NCBI RefSeq assembly: GCF_024730785.1
Contig: NZ_CP102830.1
Coordinates: 682,001-746,000 of the forward strand
DNA: 64,000 nt
Origin: Pseudomonas sp. LS44
Lineage (GTDB): Bacteria > Pseudomonadota > Gammaproteobacteria > Pseudomonadales > Pseudomonadaceae
Direction of reading: 5' to 3'
A model generated the notes under the pieces. That model was not told where the DNA came from and ran no database searches. It worked only from the letters and a program-made list of their open reading frames with translations. Positions within the stretch are counted from its first letter, which is position 1, and every line of letters begins with the position of its first letter. Position numbers and translations under genes: made by a program. Shown in pieces: positions 9,066 to 16,347 of the stretch.

Positions 9066-9068
9066 CTA
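8906..9068. mobile_element. Small MITE-like element with TAGTGGCC ends
   Basis: A 163-bp segment bounded by perfect 8-bp inverted ends TAGTGGCC (8906-8913) and GGCCACTA (9061-9068), with partial matching continuing inward (GGCGTGG against TGCACGG). The interior contains a CGTAGC-tct-GCTACG hairpin and further self-complementary blocks, and no gene. The right end supplies the stop codon of the Lrp-type gene. There is only one copy in this window, so mobility is inferred from structure alone. Confidence 0.4.
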
Positions 9069-9545
9069 GCTGCGCAGATGTTGCAGGGGCAGTTCGGTAC
9101 TGGACATCACGTGGTCGAGGACGAAGCTGGAGCGCACGCTGGACACCCCTTCGATGCGCGTCAGGGTGCCGAGCAGCAGCTTCTGGTAATGGTCCATGTC
9201 CGGTACCACCACTTTGAGCTGGTAGTCGGCGTCCATCCCGGTGACCAGGCTGCATTCCAGCACCTCCGGGCATTTGCGGATGACTTCCTGGAAGTGCTCG
9301 AAGCGCTCCGGGGTGTGCCGGTCCATGCCAATCAGCACGAACGCGGTGAGGCTCAGGCCGAGCTTCTTGCGGTCGAGTAGGGCGACCTGACGGACGATAT
9401 AGCCATCGTCCTCGAGTTGCTTGACCCGCCGCGAACAAGGCGACGGCGACAGGCCGATACGTTCGGCCAATTCCTGATTGGAGATCCGCGCATCGCGCTG
9501 CAGTTCGGCGAGAATGTTCAGGTCGTAGCGGTCTAGTTTGTTCAT
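9066..9545 (-). CDS. Lrp/AsnC family transcriptional regulator
   Basis: A 159-residue feast/famine regulator. The N-terminal winged helix-turn-helix is at about residues 4-60 (LDRYDLNILAELQRDARISNQELAERIGLSPSPCSRRVKQLEDDGYI). The C-terminal RAM domain follows, with the VLECSLVTGMDADYQLKVVV strand-loop that binds amino acids in the family. There is no adjacent amino-acid gene that would identify its regulon. A long inverted repeat 20-68 bp upstream of its ATG suggests autoregulation. The last codon and stop fall at the inverted end of a repeat element, so the C-terminal few residues may differ from relatives. Confidence 0.9.
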   Translation of the reverse strand: MNKLDRYDLNILAELQRDARISNQELAERIGLSPSPCSRRVKQLEDDGYIVRQVALLDRKKLGLSLTAFVLIGMDRHTPERFEHFQEVIRKCPEVLECSLVTGMDADYQLKVVVPDMDHYQKLLLGTLTRIEGVSSVRSSFVLDHVMSSTELPLQHLRS

Positions 9546-9564
9546 GGTTTGCGATCTTTTATTG

Positions 9565-9613
9565 ATTGCTTGCGCCTAAGAATGCATTTGTAGATAAAAA
9601 TTGCGCAAGTAAT
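9565..9613. promoter_or_regulatory. Inverted repeat upstream of the Lrp-type gene
   Basis: Arms ATTGCTTGCGC (9565-9575) and GCGCAAGTAAT (9603-9613) match at 10 of 11 positions, with their centres 38 bp apart over an AT-rich spacer. Widely spaced paired sites on one face of the helix are common for Lrp proteins, so this is a plausible autoregulatory operator overlapping the promoter. Confidence 0.45.
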
Positions 9614-10036
9614 AGTTGATTGGACAATTTTCGCAAGCCGCTGCTGCGGCGAAAGGCCTAAGCTTTACCTCAGTTTCAAGGCCCGGACATCTTCGTCCAC
9701 CCGAGCCGCCCAATCAGGCGGATCGGCGCCACCGCTCCCACCGGGGCGTCCTGGCAACCGGGTCCGCACTGCCCAATCAGGCAGGCGAGGCAAGCAGCGC
9801 CACAAGCGCCGATAGGGGACAGACAGCAAAAAGGGAGACCCCGCCGGTCTCCCTTTTTGCTATGCGCAGGGTTTTGCCGTTGACCAGAACAGCGGGGGAT
9901 ACGGTGCCATCTGAAAGCGCGGGTTGGGTGGGAGGGGGTAGTCGGTGATGGCACAACAGCATCGCTTTTGCCGCGACCGGGATTTACTCTGGGGGTGATC
10001 CGCCACCCGAGTGGATCGCCCTTCCAAGGAGGCAAC
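9614..10036. terminator. Intergenic region with a perfect 16-bp hairpin (9825-9861)
   Basis: This gap of over 400 bp holds no convincing gene. Its clear feature is AGCAAAAAGGGAGACC (9825-9840), a 5-nt CCGCC loop and the exact complement (9846-9861) ending in CTTTTTGCT. It has the layout of a strong bidirectional Rho-independent terminator. There is no gene directly upstream on either strand that obviously needs it. The downstream flank GCTATGCGCAGGGTT recurs at 10491-10505. The last 60 bp before 10037 should hold the promoter of the DUF4189 gene. Confidence 0.6.
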
Positions 10037-10411
10037 ATGCAGCGGACGATTAAACGGCTCCACACAATTACCCTGGGCTTGGCCTTATCACTGGCGGCCG
10101 CCCAGAGCTTTGCCGCCGGCGCTTTGGCGATCGACAGCAACCAGGGCGAGCAATTTGGCTTCTCTTACAATTACGCCGATTACGGCGAGGCCCAGCAGCG
10201 GGCGTTGGGTGAATGCGGTGGTAATTGTGAAGTCGTCCTGCAGTTCGCCGGCGAGTGCGCCGCCTATGCAGCCGACCAGCAGCAGGGTTCGAGCATCTAT
10301 GGTTGGGCGACCGCCGGGTCCTCGGGCGGCGCGCAAAGCGGCGCCATCTCGCAGTGCCAATCCCGTGGTGGCAATAGCTGCACCGTGCGGACCTGGGGAT
10401 GTGAAGGCTAA
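10037..10411 (+). CDS. Secreted DUF4189 domain protein
   Basis: A 124-residue protein with a signal peptide (basic MQRTIKRLH, a hydrophobic core, and a cut probably after residue 27 at SFAAG). The mature domain is Gly/Ala/Ser/Cys-rich with six cysteines. It shows the DUF4189 pattern of an AxGxSYNYADYGEAQQRALGECG start, a central A-x-D..GWATAGS and a final CTVRTWGCEG. The six Cys probably form disulfides in the periplasm or outside the cell. The function of DUF4189 is unknown. The ATG at 10037 is chosen for its strong AAGGAGG five bases upstream. An earlier in-frame start lacks one and would disrupt the signal peptide. Confidence 0.85.
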   Translation: MQRTIKRLHTITLGLALSLAAAQSFAAGALAIDSNQGEQFGFSYNYADYGEAQQRALGECGGNCEVVLQFAGECAAYAADQQQGSSIYGWATAGSSGGAQSGAISQCQSRGGNSCTVRTWGCEG

Positions 10412-10465
10412 CGCCTGCGCGGGGGCTAATCGGCAGGTGCTTTTAGACCTCGCAGCGCAAAAAAA

Positions 10466-10505
10466 AAAGGAGACCCGCCGGCCTCCCTTTGCTATGCGCA
10501 GGGTT
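10466..10505 (+). terminator. Terminator-like hairpin after the DUF4189 gene
   Basis: Imperfect stem AAAGGAGACC / GGCCTCCCTTT around CGCC, preceded by an A-tract and followed by GCTATGCGCAGGGTT. It is a degraded relative of the hairpin at 9825-9861, including the same 3' flank. It lies between the convergent DUF4189 and MAPEG genes. Confidence 0.55.
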
Positions 10506-10515
10506 GTGCGCCGGC

Positions 10516-10932
10516 TTACGCCAAGCCGCTCAGACGCAGCAACCACCAGATCAGAATCGCCACCTGCACGAGAAATCCGGCAAAGCGCAGCCAGACGAAC
10601 AGCGGTGCAGTGCTGAGCAGATGCATCACCGTCTGGAACAGCCGCGCGCTGAGCAGGGTCAACGCTAGGGGATCGGTTAGCGCGGTCTGCCCGGCCTGCA
10701 AGGCATACAGCAGCACGCCCACCTGCAGCGGCAGGTTTTCCAGGCAGTTGGCATGCGCGCGCGCCAGACGTTGACCAAAGCCGGGCAGGTTGCTGCCGTC
10801 GGGCGCGAAGGCATTCACCGCCATTTTGCCGCTGAGCACCAGCAAGCCGCGCTGGTTGAGGATCAGCAAGGCCAGCAGCAGGCCCCAGGCGATCAGGCCG
10901 AGCAGGGCGATAGCGGTGGGTGAGAGGGTCAT
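10516..10932 (-). CDS. MAPEG family membrane protein
   Basis: A 138-residue integral membrane protein with four hydrophobic segments. The loop ARAHANCLENLPLQVGVLL (about residues 57-75) is the hallmark of MAPEG, the family of microsomal glutathione transferases and eicosanoid enzymes. Bacterial members may have glutathione-dependent activities, but most are uncharacterised. The ATG at 10932 follows AAGGAA with 7-base spacing. A longer in-frame extension to 11169 overlaps the cation transporter and is not used. It lies 68 bp downstream of the cation efflux gene and may be transcribed with it. Confidence 0.85.
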   Translation of the reverse strand: MTLSPTAIALLGLIAWGLLLALLILNQRGLLVLSGKMAVNAFAPDGSNLPGFGQRLARAHANCLENLPLQVGVLLYALQAGQTALTDPLALTLLSARLFQTVMHLLSTAPLFVWLRFAGFLVQVAILIWWLLRLSGLA

Positions 10933-11000
10933 GGGCCGTTCCTTGTTTTTTGTGGTGCGCGGAGCATGCCGCCGCGCTTGGGATTGTTCTAGCGCACTGG

Positions 11001-11900
11001 CTAAGCGCTGGTCGACGCGGTGCCGTCGGCCTCGATCGGTTCGGCGTGGACCAGCACTTCGGCGCGCGGATAGCGCAGGTGAATCGCCGTTTCGACCTGA
11101 TCGCACAGGGCGTGCGCTTGTTTCAGGGTCAGTTCGGCCGGCAGCTCCAGATGCAGTTGGACGAACCAATGGGTGCCGGAAACCCGCGTGCGCAGATCGT
11201 GGGCGCCGAGCACGCCGGGTACGCCGCAGGCAAGTTCGAGCATGCGCTCGCTGACATCGCTGGGCAGCTCCTCATCCATCAGTACGGCGACCGCCTCGCG
11301 GGTGATCTGCACCGCGCTCCAGAGGATGTAGAAGGCGATCCCCAGGGCGAACAGCGCGTCCAGCTGCGGCCAACCCAGCCCGCCAAGGACCAGGGCGAGC
11401 AGAATGCTGGCATTGAGCAAAAGGTCGGAACGGTAATGCAGCGAGTCGGCACGGATCGCCGTGGAGCCGGTCAGGCGGATCACCTTGTGTTGGAACAGCA
11501 GCAGCGCGACCGTCAGGGCTAGCGCCAGCAGCATCACCGCGATGCCCAGGCCGGTGGCGGCCAGCGCTTGCGGGTGCTGCAAGCGTTCGACCGCCTGCAC
11601 GCCAATCAGCACGGCGCTGATGGCAATGAACAGCGCCTGGGCCATGCCGGCCAGCGCCTCGGCCTTGCCGTGGCCATAGCGGTGATCTTCATCGGCCGGG
11701 CGCAGGGCGTAATGCACGGCGAGCAGGTTGATCAGCGAGGCTGCGCCATCCAGCAACGAGTCGGTAAGCCCGGCGAGCAGACTGACCGAGCCGCTCAGCC
11801 ACCAGGCCACGCCTTTGCTGACGATCAGGATGCACGCCACGCCCAGCGAGGCGAGAGTCGCCAGGCGCAGCAGGCGGACGTGGCGGTCGCTCAAAGGCAT
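11001..11900 (-). CDS. fieF: Cation diffusion facilitator (FieF-like iron/zinc efflux)
   Basis: A 299-residue CDF transporter with six membrane segments. Metal-site motifs are visible: DSLLDGAASL in TM2 (residues about 46-55), HRYGHGKAEALAG in the following loop, and HYRSDLLLNAS in TM5. The cytoplasmic C-terminal domain carries HWFVQLHLELP, as in FieF (YiiP). It exports Zn2+, Fe2+ or related ions using the proton gradient; the exact metal cannot be read from sequence. The start at 11900 overlaps the end of the DinB gene by 10 bp, implying translational coupling. Confidence 0.85.
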   Translation of the reverse strand: MPLSDRHVRLLRLATLASLGVACILIVSKGVAWWLSGSVSLLAGLTDSLLDGAASLINLLAVHYALRPADEDHRYGHGKAEALAGMAQALFIAISAVLIGVQAVERLQHPQALAATGLGIAVMLLALALTVALLLFQHKVIRLTGSTAIRADSLHYRSDLLLNASILLALVLGGLGWPQLDALFALGIAFYILWSAVQITREAVAVLMDEELPSDVSERMLELACGVPGVLGAHDLRTRVSGTHWFVQLHLELPAELTLKQAHALCDQVETAIHLRYPRAEVLVHAEPIEADGTASTSA

Positions 11901-12403
11901 GCGGGATCGGCCGTGAAATAGATGTAATCCAGCTCCGGTGCGGGCTGGCCCATGGCGGTCAGCGCGGCCGTCGCCTGGCCACGATGATGGCTGCCGTGAT
12001 TGACCAGATGGCTGACGATATCGGCCAGCCCGCGCTGCTGCTCGCCATTGCTGACGCTGCGATAGTGCAGGCTGGCGGCGAGGCTGTCGTCGTCCTGCGT
12101 GCTCAGCCACTGCTGCCAGGCGCGGAGCCCGGCGGCGAGGAACTCGGCGAGGCTTTCCAGGTCGCCGGCGGCCTCGGCATCCAGCCGCGTAAACGGCTGC
12201 GGCTCGCCGCGTACCCGCGCCAGCCACAGGCGATCGGCGACCGCCAGGTGATTGAGGGTGCCGTGCAGGCTGCCGAAAAACAGCCCGCAGGGTGCTCGGT
12301 AACTGGCCTCATCGAGCACCCGCAGGCTCGCCAGCAGGCGCCGGTTGGCCCAGCCGTTGTAGGCGAGCAGGCGCTCGAGGTGACAGGCCAGGCGGCGGGC
12401 CAA
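11891..12403 (-). CDS. DinB family protein
   Basis: A 170-residue four-helix bundle protein of the DinB/YfiT type. The metal-binding histidines expected in the family are present in SLHGTLNHLAVADRLW (about residues 45-60) and HLVNHGSHHRGQ (about 131-142). Some members are thiol-dependent transferases, but most are uncharacterised, and this is not DNA polymerase IV. The start is a TTG at 12403, one base after the lipoprotein stop, so the two are probably coupled. The end overlaps the cation efflux gene. The three form an operon. Confidence 0.82.
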   Translation of the reverse strand: MARRLACHLERLLAYNGWANRRLLASLRVLDEASYRAPCGLFFGSLHGTLNHLAVADRLWLARVRGEPQPFTRLDAEAAGDLESLAEFLAAGLRAWQQWLSTQDDDSLAASLHYRSVSNGEQQRGLADIVSHLVNHGSHHRGQATAALTAMGQPAPELDYIYFTADPACL

Positions 12404-12404
12404 G

Positions 12405-12824
12405 TCAGGCGGCCGGCTGCAGGCCGAAGGCGGCCAGTTGTTGCAGGCTGCCGTGCTGCTGGACCAGGCGCAGATCGTCGAGCGGCAGATCGTGGCCGGT
12501 TTCCGCCTGGATCAGCGCCTTGAGCTTGAGCGGATCGACCTGACCGTTGGCGCCGATGGTCTGCTGCAGCTGCTCGGGCTCGACCTGCGCGGTTTGCCCG
12601 TCAGGCAAGTAAATGGCGCCAGTGGCGAAGTCGACGCCGAAGGCGATCAGGCCGGGAAGCACGTAGAACAGGATGCCGATCGCATTCAGGGCAGTGACCA
12701 CCGGGTCGATCTTGCCTTCGATTTGTCCACGGCGATCGGGATAGAACAACGTGCCACAGGCGCTCAATTGAGTGAGCAGGGTGGCGACCAAAACACCGCC
12801 GATAACACGGGACTGCAAGCGCAT
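12405..12824 (-). CDS. Predicted lipoprotein of unknown function
   Basis: A 139-residue lipoprotein. The basic N-terminus, hydrophobic core and lipobox LSAC place the lipidated Cys at residue 23. The mature part has GTLFYPDRRGQIEGKIDPVVTALNAIGILFYVLPGLIAFGVDFATGAIYLP, which includes one more hydrophobic segment, then a polar glutamine-rich tail. Relatives occur in Pseudomonas, with no known role. The ATG at 12824 follows AGGAGG with good spacing. It is first gene of an operon with DinB and the cation transporter. Confidence 0.8.
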   Translation of the reverse strand: MRLQSRVIGGVLVATLLTQLSACGTLFYPDRRGQIEGKIDPVVTALNAIGILFYVLPGLIAFGVDFATGAIYLPDGQTAQVEPEQLQQTIGANGQVDPLKLKALIQAETGHDLPLDDLRLVQQHGSLQQLAAFGLQPAA

Positions 12825-12976
12825 AAGGACCTCCTGATTCAGATCGCGCAACTATATCAATTCACTCAGTACAAAACTGCCGGCAGACGGCGCTTTGCTT
12901 GCCTCTGCTGGAAGTAAGACCGCAGCAGATCGCGGCCGGTTCGTCGCTATAATCGCCGCTCTGTGTGGAGTCCCCA

Positions 12977-15502
12977 ATGCTCGCGTTACCTATCGACAGC
13001 ATCCTGCCCGCGTTGCGCGAGGCCCTCGCGCGGCGCCATGAGGCGGTGCTCGAAGCGCCGCCCGGCGCCGGCAAAACCACCCGCGTGCCTTTGGCGCTGC
13101 TCGACGAGCCGTGGTTGGCCGGGCAAACCATCGTGATGCTCGAACCGCGGCGCCTGGCGGCGCGGGCGGCGGCCGAGCGCCTGGCCAGCGAGCTGGGCGA
13201 GGTGGTCGGGGAAACGGTCGGCTATCGCATCCGCCTGGACAGCAAGGTCGGCCCGCGCACGCGCATCGAAGTGGTCACCGAAGGCATTCTCGCTCGCCGC
13301 TTGCAGGATGACCCGGCGCTCGAGGGCGTCGGCCTGGTGATTTTCGACGAGTTCCACGAACGCAGCCTGGATGCCGACCTGGCCCTGGCCTTGTGCCTCA
13401 ACGGCCGCGAACTGCTGCGCGACGAGCCGCCGCTGAAGGTGCTGTTGATGTCGGCGACGCTGGAGGGCGAACGCCTGTCGGCGCTGCTCGACGCTGCGCC
13501 GGTGCTGCGCAGCGAAGGCCGCATGTTTCCGGTCGAGACGCAGTGGGGCGTGCCTTATCAGCCCGGCGAGGCGCTCGAGCCGAAAGTCGTGCAGACCGTC
13601 TTGCAAGCATTGGCCGAACAACCCGGCAGCCTGCTGGTGTTCCTCCCCGGCCAGGCGGAAATCCGCCGCGTGCACGAGCGCTTGGCCGAGGCGTTGGGCG
13701 AGCAGCGCGACATTCTGCTCTGCCCGTTGCATGGCGAACTCGAGTTGAGCGCCCAGCGCGCCGCCATCGAACCGGCGCCGGCGGGCCTGCGCAAGGTGGT
13801 GCTGGCGACCAATATTGCCGAGACCAGCCTGACCATCGACGGGGTGCGCGTGGTGGTCGATGCCGGATTGGCGCGCGTGCCGCGGTTCGATCCGGGCAGC
13901 GGCATGACCCGCTTGCTCACCCAGCGCATCTCGCGGGCCAGCGCCACGCAACGCGCCGGCCGCGCCGGACGCTTGCAGCCGGGGGTGTGCTACCGCTTGT
14001 GGTCGCAGGCCCAGCATGACCAGCTGGCGGCCTATGACAGCGCGGAAATCCTCCAGGCCGATCTGGCCGGGCTGGCCTTGCAACTGGCGCGCTGGGGCGT
14101 CAGCCCGGACGAGCTGGCGTGGCTGGATGCGCCGCCGGCGGCGGCTTACGCCCAGGCGCGCGACTTGCTGACACGCCTCGGCGCGCTGGATGAACGCGGC
14201 GTGCTCAGCGCTCATGGTCAGGCCATGGCCGGCTTGCCAACCCATCCGCGCCTCGCCCATCTGCTGCTGCGCGGCCAAGCGCTGGGGCTGGCAGCGCTGG
14301 CCTGCGATCTCGCCGCCCTGCTGGGCGAGCGCGACATTCTGCCCGGCGGGCAACGCAGTGGCGGCGCCGATTTGCACAGCCGTTTGGCACTGCTCCACGG
14401 CAGCGAGCGGGGCCGGGCGCAGGGCGCGATTCAACGAGTCCGGCAAGTGGCCCGGCAACTGCGCAACTTGCTGCCGAAGACGACGGTCATGGCGCCGGCC
14501 GATGCGCATGATCCGCATTGGCTCGGCGCCTTGCTGGCCTTCGCCTATCCCGACCGCATCGCCCAGCAGCGCCGTGCCGGCGGTGGCGACTATCGACTGG
14601 CGAATGGCCGCGCGGCGCAGTTCGGCGAGCCGGATGCGTTGATGAAGCAGCAATGGCTGGTGATTGCCGACCTCGGCAGCCGTCAGGGGCAGCGCGAGGA
14701 GCGCATTTATCTGGCGGCCGATCTCGATCCGGCGCTGTTCGACAGCGTGCTCGCCGAGCAGGTGAGCAACCGCGACGAGCTGGACTGGGACGAGCGCGAA
14801 GGCGTGCTGCGCGCCGAGCGGCAGCGCAAGGTCGGCGAGCTGGTACTCAGCCGCGAGCCCTTGACCGGCCTCGACGAAGCCGCGCGTGGCCGGGCCTTGC
14901 TCGGGCTGGTGCGGCGCAAGGGCCTGGAGCTGTTGCCGTGGACCCCGGAACTGCGCCAGTGGCAGGCGCGCCTGGCCCTGCTGCGCGGTCTCGATCTGGC
15001 CCGGCAGCCGGCTAGCGACTGGCCGGACGTCAGCGATGCGGCGCTGCTCGCCAACCTGGAAGAATGGCTGCTGCCCTATCTGGGCAAGGTCAGCCGCCTC
15101 AGCCACTTTGCCAGCCTCGATCTGCCCGGCATGCTGGCTGGCTTGCTGCCCTGGCCACTGCCGCAGCGGCTCGACGAGTTGGCGCCGAAAAGTCTCAGCG
15201 TGCCGTCCGGCTCGCAGATTCGTGTCGATTATCAGGAGCAGCCGCCGGTGCTGGCGGTGCGTTTGCAGGAGTTGTTCGGCCTGGCCGACACGCCGCGCAT
15301 CGCGGGCGGCCGGCAAGTGGTCAAGCTGCATCTGCTCTCGCCGGCGCGCCGCCCGGTACAGGTCACCCAGGATCTGGCGAGTTTCTGGGCTAACACCTAC
15401 CTGGAGGTCAAGAAAGACCTCAAGGGGCGCTACCCGAAGCACTATTGGCCGGACGATCCGCTGGTCGCCGAACCCACGGCGCGGGTCAAGCCGCGGCGTT
15501 GA
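12977..15502 (+). CDS. hrpB: ATP-dependent helicase HrpB
   Basis: An 841-residue superfamily 2 DEAH/RHA-type helicase, full length for HrpB. Walker A PPGAGKTT is at about residues 28-35, motif Ia EPRRLAARAAAERLA at 56-70, motif II DEFH at 124-127 and motif III SATLEG near 160. Motifs V and VI follow as ATNIAETSLTIDGV and QRAGRAGR, then the winged-helix/ratchet region and the HrpB C-terminal domain. The substrate and cellular role are unclear; the protein is cytosolic. An in-frame GTG four codons upstream is possible but the ATG is preferred. The last 61 bp overlap the convergent binding-protein gene. Confidence 0.95.
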   Translation: MLALPIDSILPALREALARRHEAVLEAPPGAGKTTRVPLALLDEPWLAGQTIVMLEPRRLAARAAAERLASELGEVVGETVGYRIRLDSKVGPRTRIEVVTEGILARRLQDDPALEGVGLVIFDEFHERSLDADLALALCLNGRELLRDEPPLKVLLMSATLEGERLSALLDAAPVLRSEGRMFPVETQWGVPYQPGEALEPKVVQTVLQALAEQPGSLLVFLPGQAEIRRVHERLAEALGEQRDILLCPLHGELELSAQRAAIEPAPAGLRKVVLATNIAETSLTIDGVRVVVDAGLARVPRFDPGSGMTRLLTQRISRASATQRAGRAGRLQPGVCYRLWSQAQHDQLAAYDSAEILQADLAGLALQLARWGVSPDELAWLDAPPAAAYAQARDLLTRLGALDERGVLSAHGQAMAGLPTHPRLAHLLLRGQALGLAALACDLAALLGERDILPGGQRSGGADLHSRLALLHGSERGRAQGAIQRVRQVARQLRNLLPKTTVMAPADAHDPHWLGALLAFAYPDRIAQQRRAGGGDYRLANGRAAQFGEPDALMKQQWLVIADLGSRQGQREERIYLAADLDPALFDSVLAEQVSNRDELDWDEREGVLRAERQRKVGELVLSREPLTGLDEAARGRALLGLVRRKGLELLPWTPELRQWQARLALLRGLDLARQPASDWPDVSDAALLANLEEWLLPYLGKVSRLSHFASLDLPGMLAGLLPWPLPQRLDELAPKSLSVPSGSQIRVDYQEQPPVLAVRLQELFGLADTPRIAGGRQVVKLHLLSPARRPVQVTQDLASFWANTYLEVKKDLKGRYPKHYWPDDPLVAEPTARVKPRR

Positions 15503-16260
15503 TTGACCGGATTGCCAGGCGTGCTGAGGTCTTCACCGGCTTCCAGCAGCGTCTGGTAGGCCTGGTCCAGATCGTCGAGGAGCTTCTGCGCATTGGGCTG
15601 AGCGCGCGAAACCTGAAAGTGGATGAACAAGCGCTCGACTTCGACATGCGCCGGCATTGGCACAGCCAGGGTCTCAGCCGCCTGGTCGACGACCACCGAA
15701 TAGTCGAGCAGGTAATCGCCCCGCTGGCGTAGGAGCATTTCCAACGCCGCGCTATGCGTGCGGGTGCGATGCTGAATGATGTGCAGGCTGGGGTCATCCA
15801 GATAGCGATTGATCACTGGCGAGTACTTGTAACCGCCGATCATCACCACTTCGCGGCCGATCAGATCAACCGGAACCTGCGGTGCAGGCGTGTCGGCGCG
15901 GTAATACAGGTTGAGCGCTAATTGGCTGATTTTGTGGCGGCCCAGCAGCACATGCTCGGTGAGTGCCGATTTGGGGGGACCGACCCAGACCTGCACGCTG
16001 CCATCCTGGATCCCGGCATACAGCCGGGCACTCGGCATCACGCGGGCATCCATGGGATAGCCTGCCTGATGGAAAACCTTGTGCATCACCTCGACCAAGG
16101 GACCCTGCGGTTTACCCTCGGCATCGGTGTAGATCGATGGCGGAAAATCATAGAACCCGACGATCACCGGCGGTGCGGCAGCGGCGAACGTAGGGGTGGT
16201 GTGGAGTGCGGGTAGTAGGCAGAGCAAAGACATCAAGTACGCAATACGCATGGACACCAT
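15442..16260 (-). CDS. Periplasmic solute-binding-like protein (SBP family 3 type)
   Basis: A 272-residue exported protein with an N-terminal signal peptide ending near TFAAA. It then has the start of a family 3 binding protein: VIVGFYDFPPSIYTDAEGKPQGPLVEVMHKVFHQAGY. Similar orphan proteins in Pseudomonas lie away from ABC transporter genes, as here, and may act as sensors or chaperone-like binders. The C-terminal about 20 codons lie antisense to the end of hrpB (61-bp overlap) and are low-complexity, so that tail may be a lineage-specific extension. Starts at 16260 or 16251 are both possible; neither has a strong ribosome-binding site. Confidence 0.75.
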   Translation of the reverse strand: MVSMRIAYLMSLLCLLPALHTTPTFAAAAPPVIVGFYDFPPSIYTDAEGKPQGPLVEVMHKVFHQAGYPMDARVMPSARLYAGIQDGSVQVWVGPPKSALTEHVLLGRHKISQLALNLYYRADTPAPQVPVDLIGREVVMIGGYKYSPVINRYLDDPSLHIIQHRTRTHSAALEMLLRQRGDYLLDYSVVVDQAAETLAVPMPAHVEVERLFIHFQVSRAQPNAQKLLDDLDQAYQTLLEAGEDLSTPGNPVNQRRGLTRAVGSATSGSSGQ

Positions 16261-16347
16261 AGCGGCCTGTGGCCGTCTTTTTGCAGGATGCCCATGCAGT
16301 ATGTGCAGGGCTTTTGGCGTTTGGCCAGCCCCGTCAGGTACGTTTCG

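Noticed and set aside
9546-10036. A target gene divergent from the Lrp-type regulator
   Set aside because: No plus-strand frame with coding character or ribosome-binding site exists before the DUF4189 gene nearly 500 bp away.
11891-12403. DinB as DNA polymerase IV
   Set aside because: The protein is the small four-helix DinB/YfiT family with His metal ligands, without polymerase motifs.
12986-15442. 818-codon open frame on the minus strand opposite hrpB
   Set aside because: HrpB motifs are complete on the plus strand. Long antisense frames are expected in GC-rich codon-biased DNA, and this one lacks any family signature.
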